Of a DNA stretch of 64,000 nt, positions 1 to 12,400 are shown piece after piece. The notes under the pieces are model-generated. The model was not told where the DNA came from. It worked only from the letters and a program-made list of their open reading frames with translations, and did not search any database. Location: contig LR590463.1 of assembly GCA_901472405.1 (NCBI GenBank), positions 3,844,001 to 3,908,000 of the forward strand. The letters run 5' to 3'. The translations under genes were made by a program, and so were the position numbers. How positions within the stretch are numbered: the stretch's first letter is position 1; each line of letters opens with the position of its first letter. This stretch comes from Serratia rubidaea (GTDB lineage: Bacteria > Pseudomonadota > Gammaproteobacteria > Enterobacterales > Enterobacteriaceae).

Positions 1-858
1 CGTTAACGACAGCGGCGCGCCGTTTCTTTCAATCTCTAAAGCCAGCGGCTGCCCCGGGCCGTCGTGAATGCGTTTCACCAACGTTTGCCAACGCCCCAAA
101 GGCTGACCATCGACTTTAACGATCCTGTCCCCGGCTTGCAAACCCGCTTTTTGCGCTGCCGAACCGGACTGCACCTGCGCCAGCACCGATTCAATCTGCG
201 GCCCGCGGGGGATCATCCCCAGCGACACCACCGGATCCTGCTTGTCTGGCTCAAACTTCCACTGGCGCAAATCCAGGGTTTTATTCACCACCTGCGATGA
301 GCCGAAAGGCGCAATGCCCACCTCGGTTTTGTCATCGCCAATCTTGGTCACCAGCGCCAGACGAACAGCTTCCCAATCAGGCGTTTCGATACCGCCAACG
401 GACTTTAGTTCCATTCCGGGTGAAATTTGCGCCTGAGCGGCGATAGATTGTGGTGATATTTCGCCAATAACCGGACGAAAGCTGGGGACGCCGATGATAA
501 ACACCAGCCAGTAGGCAACCACGGCGAACAGGAAGTTGGCGATTGGCCCGGCGCTGACGATGGCGGCGCGCTGCCAGACGGTCTTATTGTTAAAGGCCCG
601 GTGACGCAGCTCGGGCGCCACCGTCTCCACGCGCTCATCCAGCATTTTGACGTAGCCGCCCAGCGGAATCAGCGCGATAACAAATTCGGTGCCGTGACGG
701 TCAGTGCGGCGCCACAGGGCGCGGCCAAAGCCGATAGAGAAGCGTTCAACGCGGACGCCGCAGCGGCGGGCCACCCAAAAGTGCCCGAACTCATGCACGG
801 TAATCAATATACCGAGTGCAATAATAAACGCTACCAGGTTCCAGAGCACGCTGAACAT
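1..858 (-). CDS. rseP: RseP site-2 intramembrane zinc protease (3' part cut off)
   Basis: Inner-membrane metalloprotease that makes the second cut in the anti-sigma factor RseA, releasing sigma-E in the envelope stress response, and clears remnant signal peptides. The first 286 codons are present without frameshift; the gene leaves the window at base 1. Near the N-terminus the HEFGH zinc motif follows a hydrophobic segment. PDZ-type segments follow, with phrases such as [16 protein letters not shown] at about residues 245-260. Two ATG codons are adjacent (861 and 858); I chose 858 because the protein then begins like E. coli RseP (MFSVLWNL). It lies 28 bases after cdsA in the usual uppS-cdsA-rseP-bamA order; bamA would lie beyond the edge. 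The C-terminal LDG metal-ligand region is outside the window. Confidence 0.96.
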   Translation of the reverse strand, partial: MFSVLWNLVAFIIALGILITVHEFGHFWVARRCGVRVERFSIGFGRALWRRTDRHGTEFVIALIPLGGYVKMLDERVETVAPELRHRAFNNKTVWQRAAIVSAGPIANFLFAVVAYWLVFIIGVPSFRPVIGEISPQSIAAQAQISPGMELKSVGGIETPDWEAVRLALVTKIGDDKTEVGIAPFGSSQVVNKTLDLRQWKFEPDKQDPVVSLGMIPRGPQIESVLAQVQSGSAAQKAGLQAGDRIVKVDGQPLGRWQTLVKRIHDGPGQPLALEIERNGAPLSLT

Positions 859-886
859 CATCCCTACACTCCCCGTCACGGACGGA

Positions 887-1735
887 TTAAAACACTAACA
901 GCATCAAACAGGCAAATACCGGCACGGCGGCGGTCAGGCTGTCGATACGATCCAGTATCCCGCCATGTCCCGGAATCAGATGGCCGCTGTCCTTGATGCC
1001 CGCTTCCCGTTTGAACATGCTCTCGGTGAGGTCGCCCAGCACCGAGGCCAGCGCGGCGGTCACCGAGCAGACCAGCAGGGTCGCCGGCACCACGTTCAGC
1101 GGCGCATAGCGGCCGAACAGCCAGGAGATCAGCGCCGAGGTCACCAGACCGCCGATCAGGCCTTCCCAGGTTTTCCCTGGCGAGACCTTCGGCGCCAACT
1201 TGTGCTTGCCGAACAGCTTGCCGAAGACATAGGCGCCGGAATCCGCGCCCCAGACCAGCAGCATCACATACAGCAGCCACCAGGCGCCGGTAAAATGGTT
1301 TTGCTCATAGCCGAACTGACGCAGTGCCAGCATGCCCCAGAAGAACGGCACGATGGTCAGGATGCCGAACACCAGCCGCAGCGGGCGCGAATTACGCCAC
1401 AGCCCCGCGGAGCCCGGATAAAACAGCACCAGCAGCAGCGCCGCCAGCCACCATCCGAGCGACATCCACAGCGGCCCGCCCACCTGCAGCAGGTGGACGG
1501 ACTGATGATAGGCCGGTACGCTCAGCATCATCAGCGCCAGCAAAAAGCCGCAGAGTATCGCCAACCAGATACGTTGAGAACGGGAAGCAAAACCGGCCAG
1601 CTGGCCCCACTCCCACGCAGCTAACATGCACACTACCAGCGTTACCAGGGCGAATCCCACCGGAGGCAGCAAAAACAGTGCTGCAATAACGATCGGTATT
1701 AAAATCAGAGCAGTTATGAGGCGATACTTCAGCAA
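887..1735 (-). CDS. cdsA: Phosphatidate cytidylyltransferase CdsA
   Basis: Makes CDP-diacylglycerol from phosphatidic acid and CTP, the branch point for phosphatidylethanolamine and phosphatidylglycerol synthesis; an integral inner-membrane enzyme. 282 residues, close to the family length of about 285. Several hydrophobic helices fill the first 200 residues. The CDP-diglyceride synthetase signature lies near the C-terminus: [17 protein letters not shown] followed by [10 protein letters not shown], with its conserved Asp and Lys residues. The start is 9 bases after the uppS stop, so the two are co-transcribed. The frame is intact. Confidence 0.97.
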   Translation of the reverse strand: MLKYRLITALILIPIVIAALFLLPPVGFALVTLVVCMLAAWEWGQLAGFASRSQRIWLAILCGFLLALMMLSVPAYHQSVHLLQVGGPLWMSLGWWLAALLLVLFYPGSAGLWRNSRPLRLVFGILTIVPFFWGMLALRQFGYEQNHFTGAWWLLYVMLLVWGADSGAYVFGKLFGKHKLAPKVSPGKTWEGLIGGLVTSALISWLFGRYAPLNVVPATLLVCSVTAALASVLGDLTESMFKREAGIKDSGHLIPGHGGILDRIDSLTAAVPVFACLMLLVF

Positions 1736-1744
1736 ATGTTCCCC

Positions 1745-2503
1745 CTAGGACGCATTGGCGCCGATAGGTGTTGTTCCCCCGAAGCGACGCTCACGTTGTG
1801 CAAATGCATTCAGCGCACCTTCAAAGACAAGTTCATCAAAATCAGGCCAGAGTACATCAGTAAAGTAAAGCTCGGCATAAGCAATCTGCCACAGTAAGAA
1901 ATTGCTGATACGGTGTTCACCGCCGGTGCGGATCACCAGATCCACCGGCGCCAGATCGCTCATGCAAACCTGTTCACTCAGCAACTCTTCACTGATTTGG
2001 TCCGGGCGCAGCAAACCTTCCTGCACTTTCTCGGCCAAAGTCTTTACTCCCTGCATGATATCCCAACGGCCGCCGTAGTTGGCAGCGATGTTGAGCGTCA
2101 GGCCATCGTTATTTTCTGTCAGCTGCTCAGAGCGACGGATACGCTCCTGCAGACGTGCGCTGAACCGGCTGACATCGCCAATTACGCGCAACCTGACGTT
2201 ATGTTTGTGCAGGCTTTTCACTTCACTGTCCAGAGCACGCACAAAAAGCTCCATCAGTGCGGAGACCTCCTGCGCCGGACGATTCCAGTTCTCACTGCTG
2301 AAGGCATAAAGCGTGAGCGCATCCAAATGATGGCTGGCGGCAAAGCTGACGGCCCTGCGCACCGATTTCACCCCTGCTTTATGACCGAAGACGCGCAACT
2401 TGCCCTGACGTTTAGCCCAACGTCCGTTACCGTCCATAATGATGGCAACGTGACGTGGCCCTGAAATGGACGGATTAGCTTCTTGTTGATTTGCGGACGA
2501 CAT
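1745..2503 (-). CDS. uppS: Undecaprenyl diphosphate synthase
   Basis: Cytosolic cis-prenyltransferase (also called IspU) that adds eight isopentenyl units to farnesyl diphosphate, giving the C55 lipid carrier for peptidoglycan and O-antigen. 252 residues, the normal length. The N-terminal motif [12 protein letters not shown] holds the catalytic Asp and diphosphate-binding Arg; SSENWNRP, and [20 protein letters not shown] near the C-terminus, are the other conserved blocks. It heads uppS-cdsA-rseP and is separated from dxr by 282 bases that contain a terminator. Confidence 0.98.
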   Translation of the reverse strand: MSSANQQEANPSISGPRHVAIIMDGNGRWAKRQGKLRVFGHKAGVKSVRRAVSFAASHHLDALTLYAFSSENWNRPAQEVSALMELFVRALDSEVKSLHKHNVRLRVIGDVSRFSARLQERIRRSEQLTENNDGLTLNIAANYGGRWDIMQGVKTLAEKVQEGLLRPDQISEELLSEQVCMSDLAPVDLVIRTGGEHRISNFLLWQIAYAELYFTDVLWPDFDELVFEGALNAFAQRERRFGGTTPIGANAS

Positions 2504-2567
2504 AACTCGTACTTATTTCCTCGATAGAAACACAACAGCCTTTCCGGAACTTCAGGCCCTTGCGCGC

Positions 2568-2598
2568 AAAAAAAGCCGTGTGCCCGACACGGCTTTTT
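2568..2598 (-). terminator. Rho-independent terminator downstream of dxr
   Basis: Twelve-base perfect stem (aaaaagccgtgt at 2570-2581 with acacggcttttt at 2587-2598) and a five-base loop. Read on the minus strand it ends in seven T. It should end dxr transcripts and insulate uppS. The rest of the 2504-2785 gap shows nothing I recognise. Confidence 0.85.
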
Positions 2599-2785
2599 CG
2601 TCTGCACGTCCTGATAGCCCAGACATCGTCTGGAACGAATAGGTATTCGACATACCAATCAGGCCATTATTCAACGGTATAACCGCTGACAGGTGGCGCA
2701 GACTATATCACCTCAGCGAAGCCTGAACAAACAGGCCCGGAGCGGCGCGCGCAATTTACGAACAAAATCAGACAATATCGCGGGC

Positions 2786-3982
2786 TCAGGCGTACTGCGT
2801 CTTCACCACCTCAGCGGCAAGCGCACGCGCCTGGCGATCGATATCTAAGACCGCGTCAACGCAGGTCGGTTCCTGCAACGACAGCCGTTCGACAACTTTT
2901 TGGTTCACCGCCGCGATATCGGTAAAGCGAATCTGCGCCTGCAAGAAGGCGGCCACCGCCACTTCATTGGCGGCATTGAGCGCGGTGGTCGCCGCCTGGC
3001 CTGCGTCAAAGGCCGCGATGGCCAGGTGCAGACAAGGGTAGCGCTCACGCTCAGGCTCGGAGAAGGTCAACGCGCCAATGCGGCAGAAGTCCAGCGCGGC
3101 AACGCCGGAGTTCACGCGCTGCGGATAGGCCATCGCGTGGGCGATTGGCGTACGCATATCCGGCGTGCCCAGCTGCGCCAGTACGCTGCCGTCGGCATAG
3201 CGCACCATCGAGTGGATGACCGACTGCGGGTGCAGAATCACTTCCATTTGTTCGGCCGAGGCATTAAACAGCCAGCGGGCCTCAATATATTCCAGACCTT
3301 TATTCATCATGGTGGCGGAGTCCACCGAGATCTTGCGCCCCATCGACCAGTTGGGATGGGCACACGCCTGATCCGGCGTCATCGCGGCGAACTGTTCCAG
3401 CGGCGTGGTACGGAACGGGCCGCCGGAACCGGTCAACACAATGCGCGAAACACCATGATCTTCCAGTGAAGAGTATCCCAACTGGCGCTGAATACTCTCA
3501 GGTAAACTCTGAAAAATCGCGTTATGCTCGCTGTCGAGCGGTAAAAGCTGCGCCTGACTCTGCCGTACCGCGTCCATAAACAGACGTCCGCAGGTCACCA
3601 GCGACTCTTTGTTCGCCAGCAGCACCTGCTTGCCGGCGCGGATCGCCGCCAGCGTCGGCAGCAGCCCGGCGGCGCCGACGATGGCTGCGGTCACCTGATC
3701 GACGTCATCCAGCGCCGCCAGCTCGCAGGCGGCCTGTTCGCCCGCCAGCACCTCGGTCGCCACGCCCTGCTCCGCCAGCAGCGTACGCAGCTGGCCGGCG
3801 GCGGCTTCATCCGCCATCGCCGCATAGGCCGGACGGAATTCCAGGCACTGCTGCGCCATCACTGCCGCATTGCGGCCGGCAACCAGCGCCTTCACGGCGA
3901 AACGTTCAGGATTTTCCCGCACAACGGCCAGCGTGCTGGTGCCGACGGAACCGGTGGAGCCAAGAATAGTCAGTTGCTTCAT
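2786..3982 (-). CDS. dxr: 1-deoxy-D-xylulose 5-phosphate reductoisomerase
   Basis: NADPH-dependent conversion of DXP to 2-C-methyl-D-erythritol 4-phosphate, the committed step of the MEP isoprenoid pathway and the fosmidomycin target. It feeds the isoprenoid supply used by UppS next door. 398 residues, matching E. coli. The N-terminus carries the nucleotide-binding loop [10 protein letters not shown]. The metal and substrate motifs [13 protein letters not shown] (about 150-162) and [19 protein letters not shown] (about 220-240) are complete. Cytosolic; frame intact. Confidence 0.98.
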   Translation of the reverse strand: MKQLTILGSTGSVGTSTLAVVRENPERFAVKALVAGRNAAVMAQQCLEFRPAYAAMADEAAAGQLRTLLAEQGVATEVLAGEQAACELAALDDVDQVTAAIVGAAGLLPTLAAIRAGKQVLLANKESLVTCGRLFMDAVRQSQAQLLPLDSEHNAIFQSLPESIQRQLGYSSLEDHGVSRIVLTGSGGPFRTTPLEQFAAMTPDQACAHPNWSMGRKISVDSATMMNKGLEYIEARWLFNASAEQMEVILHPQSVIHSMVRYADGSVLAQLGTPDMRTPIAHAMAYPQRVNSGVAALDFCRIGALTFSEPERERYPCLHLAIAAFDAGQAATTALNAANEVAVAAFLQAQIRFTDIAAVNQKVVERLSLQEPTCVDAVLDIDRQARALAAEVVKTQYA

Positions 3983-4090
3983 GAGTTCGCTCTGAGTAAC
4001 TGTCTGATAAGATCGATGGTGCTCCAGTGTGAAACCTTACGCACCGGATGTCCACGATCTTTCAGTACGATAAAACGAGATCTGAGCTGC

Positions 4091-4121
4091 AAAAAATAAA
4101 GCGCCGCCTAAGCGACGCTTT
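4091..4121 (-). terminator. Terminator downstream of frr
   Basis: Near-perfect hairpin just past the frr stop. On the minus strand AAAGCGTCGC pairs with GGCGGCGCTTT around a short loop, followed by TATTTTTT. It would end the pyrH-frr transcript. Confidence 0.75.
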
Positions 4122-4138
4122 GTTCAGCGCAAAGCCGA

Positions 4139-4696
4139 TTAGAATTCCATCAGCTCTTTTTCTTTCTCCGCCAGAGCGGCGTCGACCAGCTTGATGTAGG
4201 CATCGGTCATTTTCTGAATGTCGTCTTGTGAACGACGTTCTTCGTCTTCGCTGATTTCCTTGTCTTTCAGCAGCGCCTTGACCTTGTCGTTGGCGTCGCG
4301 ACGCACGTTGCGCACGGACACGCGGCCCTGCTCTGCTTCACCGCGTACGATCTTGATCAGATCCTTACGGCGCTCTTCGGTCAGCGGCGGCAGCGGAACG
4401 CGGATGTCGGAACCGGCGGAAGACGGGTTCAGACCCAGGTCAGAGGACATGATGGCTTTTTCCACCGCCTGGCTCAGAGAGCGGTCAAACACGTTGATTT
4501 TCAGCGTGCGGGAATCTTCCACCGTGATGTTGGCCAGCTGACGCAGCGGGGTGGCAGCGCCGTAGTATTCCACCATGATGCCGTCAAGAATGCTTGGTGA
4601 TGCGCGGCCGGTGCGGATTTTGCTGATTTGGTTTTTGAATGCTTCGACGCTTTTTTCCATGCGTGCGTCAGCATCTTTTCTGATGTCATTAATCAC
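4139..4696 (-). CDS. frr: Ribosome recycling factor
   Basis: With EF-G, splits the post-termination ribosome so that subunits can be reused. 185 residues, the invariant family length. Starts [20 protein letters not shown] and contains the characteristic segment [15 protein letters not shown] (about 27-41); the C-terminal three-helix region ends EKEKELMEF. It follows pyrH in the conserved rpsB-tsf-pyrH-frr cluster. Cytosolic; frame intact. Confidence 0.98.
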   Translation of the reverse strand: MINDIRKDADARMEKSVEAFKNQISKIRTGRASPSILDGIMVEYYGAATPLRQLANITVEDSRTLKINVFDRSLSQAVEKAIMSSDLGLNPSSAGSDIRVPLPPLTEERRKDLIKIVRGEAEQGRVSVRNVRRDANDKVKALLKDKEISEDEERRSQDDIQKMTDAYIKLVDAALAEKEKELMEF

Positions 4697-4813
4697 GTTG
4701 CGAACCTTTGGAAACGGGTTACTTGGCAGGCTTATTATAGCCCGTGAATTTTACTTGCCGGGAGCAGGCGCGCACGTCGCCACCCGCTCCGCTTAATCAG
4801 TATCGAGCAGCAA

Positions 4814-5539
4814 TTACTTGCCGATCAATGTACCTTCGTTCTCACCCATCACGACGCGGCGCAGCGCGCCCGGCTTGTTCATATTGAACACGCGGATCGG
4901 CAGGCCATGGTCACGCGCCAGCGTAAACGCGGCCAGGTCCATGACTTTCAGTTCACGTTCCAGCACGTCCTGATAGGTTAACTGTTCATACAGCGTAGCG
5001 TCCGGGTTTTTCACCGGATCGGCGGAGTATACACCATCCACTTTGGTGGCTTTCAATACCACATCCGCTTCAATTTCGATCCCGCGCAGGCAGGCGGCGG
5101 AGTCGGTGGTGAAGAACGGGTTGCCGGTACCGGCGGAGAAAATCACTACGCGGTTGTTGCGCAGCAGGCTGATCGCCTCCGCCCAACTGTAGTTATCACA
5201 TACGCCATTGAGCGGGATAGCCGACATCAGGCGGGCGTTCACATAGGCACGGTGCAGTGCATCACGCATAGCCAGGCCGTTCATCACGGTAGCCAGCATT
5301 CCCATGTGGTCGCCCACTACGCGGTTCATCCCGGCTTGCGCCAGGCCCGCGCCGCGGAACAGGTTGCCACCGCCAATAACTACACCGACCTGAATGCCCA
5401 GCTCGACCAGCTCTTTCACTTCCTGAGCCATGCGATCCAAAACGCTCGCGTCGATACCAAAACCTTCTGCGCCTTGCAGGGCTTCGCCACTCAGTTTGAG
5501 CAGGATACGCTGATATACGGGTTTTGCATTGGTTGCCAT
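4814..5539 (-). CDS. pyrH: UMP kinase
   Basis: Phosphorylates UMP to UDP, a dedicated bacterial enzyme of the amino-acid-kinase fold, regulated allosterically by GTP and UTP. 241 residues, as in E. coli. Motifs: [13 protein letters not shown] near the N-terminus for phosphate binding, [19 protein letters not shown] (about 55-73), and [15 protein letters not shown] (about 140) for UMP binding. Lies between tsf and frr; a terminator after tsf suggests that it also has its own promoter. Frame intact. Confidence 0.98.
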   Translation of the reverse strand: MATNAKPVYQRILLKLSGEALQGAEGFGIDASVLDRMAQEVKELVELGIQVGVVIGGGNLFRGAGLAQAGMNRVVGDHMGMLATVMNGLAMRDALHRAYVNARLMSAIPLNGVCDNYSWAEAISLLRNNRVVIFSAGTGNPFFTTDSAACLRGIEIEADVVLKATKVDGVYSADPVKNPDATLYEQLTYQDVLERELKVMDLAAFTLARDHGLPIRVFNMNKPGALRRVVMGENEGTLIGK

Positions 5540-5731
5540 GGTTATTCTGTCCTAAGCAGCAGTAATAGTATTGGGGGTTTCGGCCGATGAAATGCGCCTG
5601 CGCAGAGTATAACCCGGCAGGGCCCGCCATCGGAGTAAATCTGGCTGGATCTGGATAAAGATATATCCTAAATAATTCAGGCTGCAGGAAAAAGACGCCC
5701 TGCGCGCGGCCTGAAATACGGCGGATATAAA

Positions 5732-5757
5732 ATGGAACCGCCAGACGGCGGTTCCAT
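5732..5757 (-). terminator. Terminator downstream of tsf
   Basis: Eleven-base perfect stem atggaaccgcc / ggcggttccat with a four-base loop. Read on the minus strand it is followed by TTTATAT. It starts 10 bases past the tsf stop codon. Confidence 0.85.
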
Positions 5758-5766
5758 TAACAGTCA

Positions 5767-6618
5767 TTAAGACTGCTTGCTCATTGCTGCAACTTCAGCA
5801 GCAAAGTCAGCTTCAACTTTCTCGATGCCTTCGCCCACTTCGAAGCGGATGAAGTTAATCACGTCAGCGTTGTGCTCTTTCAGCACCTGACCAACAGATT
5901 TGCTTGGCTCGATAACGAAAGGCTGACCAGTCAGAGAAACTTCGCCGGTGAATTTCTTCATGCGGCCTTCAACCATTTTCTCTGCGATTTCTTTCGGCTT
6001 GCCAGACTGCATGGCGATGTCCAGCTGAACCTGATACTCTTTTTCCACCACTTCGGCAGAAACGTCTTCAGGCTTCACGAACTCAGGCTTGCTGGCCGCA
6101 ACGTGCATTGCGATCTGCTTAACCAGTTCTTCGTCAGCGCCTTTAGCGGAAACCAGAACGCCGATACGTGCGCCGTGCAGGTAGCTGCCCAACACGTCGC
6201 CTTCCAGTACGGCTACGCGACGGATATTGATGTTTTCACCAATTTTCGCCACCAGCGCAACGCGCTCTTCTTCGAACTGCGCTTTCAGTACGTCGACGTC
6301 AGTCACTTTACCGGCAACGGCCGCGTCCAGCACTTTGTCAGCGAATGCCTGGAAACCGCCATCTTTGGCAACGAAGTCAGTCTGGCAGTTAACTTCCAGA
6401 ATCACACCGTAGTTGCCTTCGATTTTGGTTTTGATCACGCCGTCAGCAGCTACGTTGCCTGCTTTTTTCGCTGCTTTGATCGCACCAGACTTACGCATGT
6501 TCTCGATGGCCAGCTCGATGTCGCCGTTGGATTCAACCAGCGCCTTTTTGCAATCCATCATGCCAGCGCCAGTACGCTCGCGCAGTTCTTTTACCAGGGC
6601 AGCGGTAATATCAGCCAT
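5767..6618 (-). CDS. tsf: Elongation factor Ts
   Basis: Nucleotide-exchange factor that turns EF-Tu-GDP back to EF-Tu-GTP. 283 residues, the normal length. The N-terminal UBA-like domain carries the signature [16 protein letters not shown], and the core has the TDFVAKD loop (residues 81-87) that contacts EF-Tu. Co-transcribed with rpsB across a hairpin-containing gap of 186 bases. Cytosolic; frame intact. Confidence 0.98.
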   Translation of the reverse strand: MADITAALVKELRERTGAGMMDCKKALVESNGDIELAIENMRKSGAIKAAKKAGNVAADGVIKTKIEGNYGVILEVNCQTDFVAKDGGFQAFADKVLDAAVAGKVTDVDVLKAQFEEERVALVAKIGENINIRRVAVLEGDVLGSYLHGARIGVLVSAKGADEELVKQIAMHVAASKPEFVKPEDVSAEVVEKEYQVQLDIAMQSGKPKEIAEKMVEGRMKKFTGEVSLTGQPFVIEPSKSVGQVLKEHNADVINFIRFEVGEGIEKVEADFAAEVAAMSKQS

Positions 6619-6729
6619 TTTTAAATTCCTCGGTTATCCCACTCGGAGATTTACCCGATATCTTTCGCGCCGTCGCGCCGGGCAACAACGCGGAACCTAT
6701 CGGACAGGGTTCTCATTCAGATAAGCAAA

Positions 6730-6748
6730 GGGGGCCTTTAAGGCCCCC
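6730..6748 (-). terminator. Attenuator-like hairpin between rpsB and tsf
   Basis: GC-rich perfect inverted repeat, gggggcctt with aaggccccc, followed on the minus strand by TTTGCTT. The short, interrupted T-run fits partial termination, which would lower tsf expression relative to rpsB. The regulatory role is inferred from position only. Confidence 0.6.
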
Positions 6749-6804
6749 CTAACCAACATATGTCAATACCTGGTTAATAAGGGCTCGATGTCGAGCTTGC
6801 CTTA

Positions 6805-7647
<843 letters not shown>

Positions 7648-7896
7648 TTACACAATTGAGTGCAGTTAAGTAGTTTCAGCCTCACCGCTCCAACGTCTTT
7701 TGGACGCAAGTCGCGGATCGCCGGCGCGCTTTATACCATAAACCCGCCGCTGACTCCAACTTTTGTTGCAGTATAACCCCTTAACGCCGCCCGCGCGCGC
7801 AAATCAAATTTGGCAGCCCTCCGGCGGGCTGATACCATAGCAGACTGCTTCTATCTTCTTAATTGTCGGCAAGCTCGACACCTTCGGACGAATTTC

Positions 7897-8691
7897 ATGG
7901 CAATCTCAATCAAAAACGCTGATGACATCCAAAAAATGCGCGTAGCCGGCCGCCTGGCCGCCGAAGTGCTGGAAATTATCGAGCCTTACGTCAAACCCGG
8001 CGTCACCACCGGTGAGCTGGACCGTATCTGTCACGAATACATCACGGAAAAGCAGCAGGCGATCTCCGCCTGCCTGGGCTACCACGGCTTCCCGAAATCC
8101 GTCTGCATCTCGGTGAACGAAGTGGTGTGCCACGGCATCCCAAGCGATGACAAAGTGCTGAAAGACGGCGATATCGTCAACATCGACGTCACCGTAATTA
8201 AAGACGGCTGGCACGGCGACACCTCCAAGATGTTCCTGGTGGGCAAACCGACGATTCTGGGCGAGCGCCTGTGCCGCATCACGCAGGAAAGCCTGTACCT
8301 GGCGCTGAAAATGGTCAAGCCGGGCATCCGCCTGCGCACGCTGGGCAAGGCTATTCAGCAGTTTGTGGAAGCCGAGAAATTCTCCGTCGTACGTGAGTAC
8401 TGCGGGCACGGCATCGGCGAAGTGTTCCACGAAGAGCCGCAGGTGCTGCATTATGACGCCGATGACGGCGGCGTGGTGCTGCAGGCGGGCATGGCCTTCA
8501 CCATCGAGCCGATGGTTAACGCCGGCGACTACCGCATTCGCACCATGAAAGACGGCTGGACGGTAAAAACCAAAGATCGCAGCTTGTCGGCGCAGTATGA
8601 GCATACTATTGTGGTGACTGAAAACGGCTGCGAGATAATGACGTTGCGCAAGGATGACACCATCCCCAACATCATTACGCATGACATGTAA
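7897..8691 (+). CDS. map: Methionine aminopeptidase, type I
   Basis: Removes the initiator Met from nascent proteins; cytosolic dinuclear-metal enzyme, essential. 264 residues from ATG 7897 (MAISIKNADDIQKMRVAG), as in E. coli. A longer reading from 7810 lacks family similarity and is not used. Metal ligands are visible: the Asp of NIDVTVIKDGWHGDTSKMF (about 97 and 108), His of CGHGIGEVFHEE (about 171), Glu of FTIEPM (about 204), and the Glu of QYEHTIVV (about 235). Divergent from rpsB, the classic arrangement. Confidence 0.98.
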   Translation: MAISIKNADDIQKMRVAGRLAAEVLEIIEPYVKPGVTTGELDRICHEYITEKQQAISACLGYHGFPKSVCISVNEVVCHGIPSDDKVLKDGDIVNIDVTVIKDGWHGDTSKMFLVGKPTILGERLCRITQESLYLALKMVKPGIRLRTLGKAIQQFVEAEKFSVVREYCGHGIGEVFHEEPQVLHYDADDGGVVLQAGMAFTIEPMVNAGDYRIRTMKDGWTVKTKDRSLSAQYEHTIVVTENGCEIMTLRKDDTIPNIITHDM

Positions 8692-8727
8692 GCGCGGCGG
8701 CAGCGCCGTACGCTAAACGCATTACAC

Positions 8728-8752
8728 AGGCCGGCTTTTGCCGGCCTTTTTT
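8728..8752 (+). terminator. Terminator between map and glnD
   Basis: Perfect stem aggccggc / gccggcct with a tttt loop, followed by a run of T. It ends 13 bases before the glnD start codon, so map transcription is probably stopped or reduced there. Confidence 0.85.
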
Positions 8753-8764
8753 ATAGGTCATCCC

Positions 8765-11434
8765 ATGTCTGAAGATTTTCGTGCACCTGCCCCGCCGGCC
8801 GTCGCGCAGCTGACGCCGCCCGCCTCTCCCGATACCTATGGCGATGACGATCTGGAGTGCGGCGCGCTGAAGCAGCGGCTGGAACAGTTTCAGGACTGGC
8901 TGGCGACCTCCTTTGACGCCGGCGCCAGCGCCGAAAGCCTGGTGGCGGCGCGCAGTGAGTTCGTCGATCGCCTGCTGCGCCGCCTGTGGCGCTTTTACGG
9001 CTTTGAGCAGGCTGCCGAAACCGCGCTGGTGGCGGTGGGCGGCTATGGCCGCGGCGAGCTGCATCCTTTATCGGACATCGACGTGCTGGTGCTCAGCCAG
9101 CAGCGGCTGAGCGAGCCGCAGGCGGCGCGGGTCGGCGAATTTATCACCCTGCTGTGGGATCTGAAGCTGGAGGTCGGCCACAGCGTCCGCACGCTGGAAG
9201 AGTGCCTGCTGGAAGGGCTGGCCGATCTGACCGTGGCCACCAACCTGATCGAATCGCGGATGATCTGCGGCGACGTGGCGCTGTTCCTGCAGATGCAAAA
9301 ACACATTTTCAGCGACGGCTTCTGGCCCTCCCCCGACTTTTTCCACGCCAAGCTTGATGAGCAGCAGGAGCGCCACCAGCGCTACCACGGCACCAGCTAC
9401 AACCTGGAGCCGGATATCAAAAGCAGCCCCGGCGGCCTGCGCGATATCCATACCCTTCTATGGGTGGCGCGGCGCCACTTCGGCGCCACCTCGCTGGATG
9501 AAATGGTCGGCTTCGGCTTTCTGACGCAGGCGGAGCGCAATGAGCTGAACGAGTGCCAGAGCCTGCTGTGGCGCATCCGCTTCGCGCTGCATCTGGAGCT
9601 GACGCGCTATGACAACCGTCTGCTGTTCGACCGTCAGCTCAGCGTGGCGCAGCGGCTGCGCTATAAAGGCGACGGCAACGAGCCGGTAGAGCACATGATG
9701 AAGGATTTCTACCGCGTAACGCGCCGCGTCAGCGAACTGAATAACATGCTGCTGCAGCTGTTTGATGAAGCGATTCTGGCGCTGGACGCCACGGAGAAAC
9801 CGCGTCCGCTGAACGATGATTTCCAGCTGCGCGGCGATCTGATCGACCTGCGCGACGAGACGCTGTTTGAGCGCCAGCCGCAGGCCATCATGCGCATGTT
9901 CTATCTGATGGTGCGCAACCGCGACATCCGCGGCATCTACTCCACCACCGTACGCCAGCTGCGCCATGCGCGCCGTCATCTGAAACAGCCGCTGTGCACC
10001 ATTCCCGAAGCCCGCGAGCTGTTTATGGCGATTCTGCGTCACCCGGGCGCGGTGGCGCGCGCCCTGCTGCCGATGCACCGCCACAGCGTGCTGTGGGCCT
10101 ATATGCCGCAGTGGGGCAAAATCGTCGGCCAGATGCAGTTCGACCTGTTCCACGCCTATACCGTGGATGAACACACCATCCGCGTGCTGCAGAAGCTGGA
10201 AAGCTTCGCCGATGAAGAGACCCGGCCGCGCCACCCGCTGTGCGTCGAACTCTATCCGCGGCTGCCCCACCCTGAGCTGCTGCTGATCGCCGCGCTGTTC
10301 CACGATATCGCCAAGGGACGCGGCGGCGACCACTCCATTCTGGGGGCGGAGGACGTGGTGGAATTCGCCGCGCTGCACGGCCTCAATTCGCGGGAAACTC
10401 AGCTGGTCGCCTGGCTGGTGCGCTGCCATCTGCTGATGTCGGTCACCGCCCAGCGGCGCGACATCCAGGACCCGACGGTGATCCAACAGTTCAGCGCCGA
10501 AGTGCAGAGCGAAACGCGGCTGCGCTACCTGGTCTGCCTGACGGTGGCGGATATTTGCGCCACCAACGAAACGCTGTGGAACAGCTGGAAACAGAGCCTG
10601 TTGCGCGAACTCTACTTCGCCACGGAAAAGCAGCTGCGCCGCGGCATGCAAAACAGCCCGGACCTGCGCGAACGCGTGCGTCACCACCGTTTACAGGCGC
10701 TGGCGCTGCTGCGTATGGACAATATCGACGAAGAGGCGCTGCACCGTATCTGGAGCCGCTGCCGCGCCGACTACTTCCTGCGCCACTCCCCCAATCAGCT
10801 GGCCTGGCACGCCCGCCACCTGCTGGCCCATGACTCCACCAAACCGCTGGTGCTGGTCAGTCGGCAGGCGACGCGCGGCGGCACCGAGATCTTTATCTGG
10901 AGCCCGGACCGGCCGTATCTGTTCGCCGCCGTCGCCGGCGAGATGGACCGCCGCAACCTGAGCGTGCACGACGCGCAGATCTTCACCAACCGCGACGGGA
11001 TGGCGATGGACACCTTTATCGTTCTGGAGCCGGACGGCAGCCCGCTGGCGCAGGATCGCCACAACGCCATTCGTCAGGCGCTGCTGCAGGCGATCACCCA
11101 GCGCGACTATCAGCCGCCGCGGGTGCGCCGGCCGTCGTCCAAACTGCGCCACTTCAGCGTGCCGACGGAGGCCAGTTTTCTGCCGACCCATACCGACCGG
11201 CGCAGCTATCTGGAGCTGACAGCGCTGGATCAGCCCGGCCTGCTGGCGCGCGTCGGCGAAGTGTTTGCCGATATGGGGCTGTCCCTGCACGGCGCGCGCA
11301 TTTCCACCATCGGCGAGCGGGTTGAGGATTTATTTATTCTGGCCGACGGCGATCGGCGCGCTTTAAACGCCCAAACGCGCAGAAAGTTGGAACAACGGTT
11401 GACAGAGGCCCTCAATCCAAACGATAAAATGTGA
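8765..11434 (+). CDS. glnD: Bifunctional uridylyltransferase/uridylyl-removing enzyme GlnD
   Basis: Glutamine sensor of the nitrogen cascade: uridylylates PII (GlnB/GlnK) when glutamine is low and removes UMP when it is high. 889 residues from ATG 8765 ([12 protein letters not shown]). The reading from 8738 would begin inside the map terminator. Domains: nucleotidyltransferase motif [19 protein letters not shown] (about 93-111), HD hydrolase motif [15 protein letters not shown] (about 510), and two C-terminal ACT domains, [20 protein letters not shown] and [20 protein letters not shown]. Cytosolic; frame intact over 2.7 kb. Confidence 0.98.
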   Translation: MSEDFRAPAPPAVAQLTPPASPDTYGDDDLECGALKQRLEQFQDWLATSFDAGASAESLVAARSEFVDRLLRRLWRFYGFEQAAETALVAVGGYGRGELHPLSDIDVLVLSQQRLSEPQAARVGEFITLLWDLKLEVGHSVRTLEECLLEGLADLTVATNLIESRMICGDVALFLQMQKHIFSDGFWPSPDFFHAKLDEQQERHQRYHGTSYNLEPDIKSSPGGLRDIHTLLWVARRHFGATSLDEMVGFGFLTQAERNELNECQSLLWRIRFALHLELTRYDNRLLFDRQLSVAQRLRYKGDGNEPVEHMMKDFYRVTRRVSELNNMLLQLFDEAILALDATEKPRPLNDDFQLRGDLIDLRDETLFERQPQAIMRMFYLMVRNRDIRGIYSTTVRQLRHARRHLKQPLCTIPEARELFMAILRHPGAVARALLPMHRHSVLWAYMPQWGKIVGQMQFDLFHAYTVDEHTIRVLQKLESFADEETRPRHPLCVELYPRLPHPELLLIAALFHDIAKGRGGDHSILGAEDVVEFAALHGLNSRETQLVAWLVRCHLLMSVTAQRRDIQDPTVIQQFSAEVQSETRLRYLVCLTVADICATNETLWNSWKQSLLRELYFATEKQLRRGMQNSPDLRERVRHHRLQALALLRMDNIDEEALHRIWSRCRADYFLRHSPNQLAWHARHLLAHDSTKPLVLVSRQATRGGTEIFIWSPDRPYLFAAVAGEMDRRNLSVHDAQIFTNRDGMAMDTFIVLEPDGSPLAQDRHNAIRQALLQAITQRDYQPPRVRRPSSKLRHFSVPTEASFLPTHTDRRSYLELTALDQPGLLARVGEVFADMGLSLHGARISTIGERVEDLFILADGDRRALNAQTRRKLEQRLTEALNPNDKM

Positions 11435-11480
11435 TACAAGTAACTTTTTGTTGAACCACTACATCAGGACAGAGAACAGA

Positions 11481-12305
11481 ATGCAGCAACTACAGAACGT
11501 TATCGAGAGCGCCTTTGAACGTCGCGCGGACATTACCCCGACGAGCGTGGACACCGTAACGCGCGAAGCGGTAAACCAGGCCATCGCCCTGCTGGACAGC
11601 GGCGCCCTGCGCGTCGCCGAAAAGATTGACGGCCAGTGGGTAACCCATCAGTGGCTGAAAAAAGCCGTGCTGCTCTCTTTCCGCATCAATGACAACAAGG
11701 TGATGGACGGGGCTGAAACCCGTTATTACGACAAGGTGCCGATGAAGTTCGCCGACTATGACGAAGCGCGCTTCCAGAAAGAAGGCTTCCGCGTCGTGCC
11801 GCCGGCCACCGTACGCCAGGGCGCATTTATCGCACGCAACACCGTGCTGATGCCGTCCTACGTCAATATCGGCGCCTACGTTGACGAAGGCACCATGGTC
11901 GATACCTGGGCCACCGTCGGTTCCTGCGCGCAGATCGGCAAAAACGTTCACCTGTCCGGCGGCGTCGGCATCGGCGGCGTACTGGAGCCGCTGCAGGCCA
12001 ACCCGACCATCATCGAAGACAACTGCTTTATCGGCGCGCGCTCCGAAGTGGTTGAAGGGGTGATCGTGGAAGAAGGCTCGGTGATCTCCATGGGCGTTTA
12101 CCTCGGCCAGAGCACCCGTATTTACGACCGCGAAACCGGCGAAATCCACTACGGCCGTGTCCCGGCGGGTTCCGTCGTAGTCTCCGGCAACCTGCCGTCC
12201 AAAGATGGCACCTACAGCCTGTACTGTGCGGTGATCGTCAAAAAAGTGGACGCCAAAACGCGCGGCAAAGTCGGCATTAATGAGTTATTACGCACCATCG
12301 ACTAA
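11481..12305 (+). CDS. dapD: Tetrahydrodipicolinate N-succinyltransferase
   Basis: Succinyl-CoA-dependent acylation of tetrahydrodipicolinate in the lysine/diaminopimelate pathway. 274 residues from ATG 11481 ([19 protein letters not shown]), the exact E. coli length; the upstream 33 bases of open frame are not conserved. The C-terminal half is a left-handed beta helix of hexapeptide repeats, seen in [20 protein letters not shown] and the following turns. A strong terminator follows. Cytosolic; intact. Confidence 0.98.
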   Translation: MQQLQNVIESAFERRADITPTSVDTVTREAVNQAIALLDSGALRVAEKIDGQWVTHQWLKKAVLLSFRINDNKVMDGAETRYYDKVPMKFADYDEARFQKEGFRVVPPATVRQGAFIARNTVLMPSYVNIGAYVDEGTMVDTWATVGSCAQIGKNVHLSGGVGIGGVLEPLQANPTIIEDNCFIGARSEVVEGVIVEEGSVISMGVYLGQSTRIYDRETGEIHYGRVPAGSVVVSGNLPSKDGTYSLYCAVIVKKVDAKTRGKVGINELLRTID

Positions 12306-12308
12306 GCT

Positions 12309-12339
12309 AAATAGCGGGTGATTCACCCGCTATTTTTTT
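12309..12339 (+). terminator. dapD terminator
   Basis: Twelve-base perfect stem aaatagcgggtg / cacccgctattt with a three-base loop, running into seven T. Confidence 0.92.
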
Positions 12340-12400
12340 ATCTGAAGCACCGCGGGCATCCTCACTAACGTGGAATAATACTTATTACTAGGGGCGACGT

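Noticed and set aside
9458..10687. 409-codon open frame antisense to glnD
   Set aside because: Complement of an intact, conserved gene in GC-rich DNA; low-complexity His/Gln/Arg-rich translation and no recognisable motifs.
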